Positions 9,092 through 9,858 of a stretch of DNA of 9,858 nucleotides are shown one piece after another (within the stretch, counting starts at the first letter, position 1; each line of letters opens with the position of its first letter). A program made the translations under genes and the position numbers. The notes below the pieces were generated by a model. The model had not been told where the DNA came from and ran no database searches. It saw only the letters and a program-made list of their open reading frames with translations. The stretch is from CAZOBJ01 sp964577825 (lineage in GTDB: Bacteria; Planctomycetota; SZUA-567; JAFGNG01): assembly GCA_964577825.1 (NCBI GenBank), contig CAZOBJ010000108.1:1-9858 (forward strand). Direction: 5' to 3'.

Positions 9092-9858
9092 ATGCAGGTT
9101 AGCACCCAGCCGCTGGCGCCGTTCGGCCGGGAGTTGCTGTCCGTGGAGGTGGACACGAACCTGAGCCACAAGGCCCCGCTCATGTTCCGCCTGGTGCACT
9201 GCCTGATGGAGGCCGGGTGCGTGGCGCCCCAGCGGCGCGAGCTCGCGGAGCTGTGCTTCGACGAGGCGCTCACCAACGCCATGCTCCACGGCAACGCGCT
9301 CGACCCCGCGAAGAAGGTGCGCGTGCAGCTCTTCTGCGACGAGGGCCGCTGGGGCGCGATCATGGAGGACGAGGGCCAGGGCTTCACCCCGCCGCCCATC
9401 GCCGAGGAGCCCGACGAGGAGACCCTGCTCGCGGACTTCGGCCGCGGGATTCTGGTCATGGACGCCTACCTGGACGAGCTCCTGTACTCGGAGCGGGGCA
9501 ACCGGCTCCTGATGGTCCGAAGCCGCGACCCGGAGGCCCGCCCCGGACAGACGCCCGCCGCGGAGGCCCCGGCCTACCAGCCGCCCGAGGCCCTGGACTT
9601 CGAAGAGGAGCCGGCCGCTGCTGCGGGCGCCTTGGCCAAGGAGGGCGCCCCCGCCGCGGCCTCGGCGCAGGAGAGCCCGACCTTTGCCGCGCTGCGCCGC
9701 GAGGGCGAGGTGGGGGTGATCGAGGTGCTCGTGGACCGGCTCGACGACGCGAACGTGGACAAGCTGCGCGCCGAGGCCGGGGCGCTGGCCGAGGACTGCC
9801 GCTGGCTGCTCTTCGACCTGGGCCCGGTGCGCTACATCTCCAGCGTGGTGCTGGGCGC
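9092..9858 (+). CDS. RsbW/SpoIIAB-like ATPase domain fused to a STAS domain (3' end beyond the window)
   Basis: The first 255 codons are present. ATG at 9092 follows AGGAGG by 6-7 nt. Residues about 15-145 form a GHKL/HATPase domain of the anti-sigma serine kinase type: N box DEALTNAMLHGN (57-68, with E58 and N62 at the positions of SpoIIAB E46 and N50), G1 box EDEGQGF (92-98), G2 region DFGRGILVMD (115-124). Residues about 146-203 are an Ala/Pro/Glu-rich linker. From about 204 a STAS domain begins and reaches FDLGPVRYISSVVLG at the edge, where S251 aligns with the phosphorylated Ser58 of SpoIIAA. In known partner switches the kinase phosphorylates such a serine on a separate STAS protein and so frees or traps a sigma factor; here both halves lie on one chain. 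Whether it controls a sigma factor, pili or something else cannot be told. Close spacing to pilT suggests one transcript. Confidence 0.85.
   Translation, partial: MQVSTQPLAPFGRELLSVEVDTNLSHKAPLMFRLVHCLMEAGCVAPQRRELAELCFDEALTNAMLHGNALDPAKKVRVQLFCDEGRWGAIMEDEGQGFTPPPIAEEPDEETLLADFGRGILVMDAYLDELLYSERGNRLLMVRSRDPEARPGQTPAAEAPAYQPPEALDFEEEPAAAAGALAKEGAPAAASAQESPTFAALRREGEVGVIEVLVDRLDDANVDKLRAEAGALAEDCRWLLFDLGPVRYISSVVLG

Noticed and set aside
7795..9459. A 554-codon open frame on the minus strand opposite pilT
   Set aside because: It covers the promoter region and mirrors pilT codon structure; pilT itself is unambiguous with a strong ribosome site.

Overview
The window is about 9.9 kb of very GC-rich bacterial DNA (by eye around 70% GC or more, strongest at third codon positions). 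It carries one scaffold gap of exactly 100 N. The gap and the absence of plasmid or phage functions suggest a chromosomal scaffold from a draft or metagenome assembly. The lineage cannot be fixed from sequence alone. The GC content, the partner-switching protein with its 'SSxxLG' STAS site, and the housekeeping gene order recall planctomycete-like or other uncultured GC-rich lineages; this is an impression, not a result.

The left three quarters (1-7645) is a co-directional block on the minus strand, read right to left: uvrA (nucleotide excision repair), xseA and xseB (both subunits of exonuclease VII), a polyprenyl (farnesyl/geranylgeranyl) diphosphate synthase of the IspA family, dxs (first step of the MEP isoprenoid pathway), and the start of a probable NAD kinase that runs off the left edge. 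xseB-ispA are 11 bp apart and dxs-nadK overlap by 4 bp (ATGA), so these pairs are almost certainly co-transcribed. Larger gaps lie between uvrA and xseA (181 bp, filled by a degenerate tandem repeat), between xseA and xseB (98 bp, nothing recognised) and between ispA and dxs (114 bp, with two perfect 9-bp hairpins). Dxs supplies DXP to the MEP pathway, whose C5 products IspA condenses; XseA and XseB form one enzyme. NADPH from NAD kinase is a plausible metabolic link to the reductive MEP steps.

A 341-bp divergent intergenic region (7646-7986) separates this block from a plus-strand operon. It holds a candidate promoter facing each way, both TTGACG-N17. The plus-strand operon is pilT (type IV pilus retraction ATPase family) followed 25 bp later by a gene cut off by the right edge. 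That gene encodes an RsbW/SpoIIAB-type ATPase domain joined by a low-complexity linker to a STAS (anti-sigma antagonist) domain.

Most of the window is ordinary housekeeping DNA with well-formed Shine-Dalgarno sites. The most unusual items are the kinase-plus-STAS fusion beside pilT, the degenerate 27-31 bp repeat array upstream of xseA, and the hairpin pair in the dxs leader. I see no clear evidence of a wholly new system.
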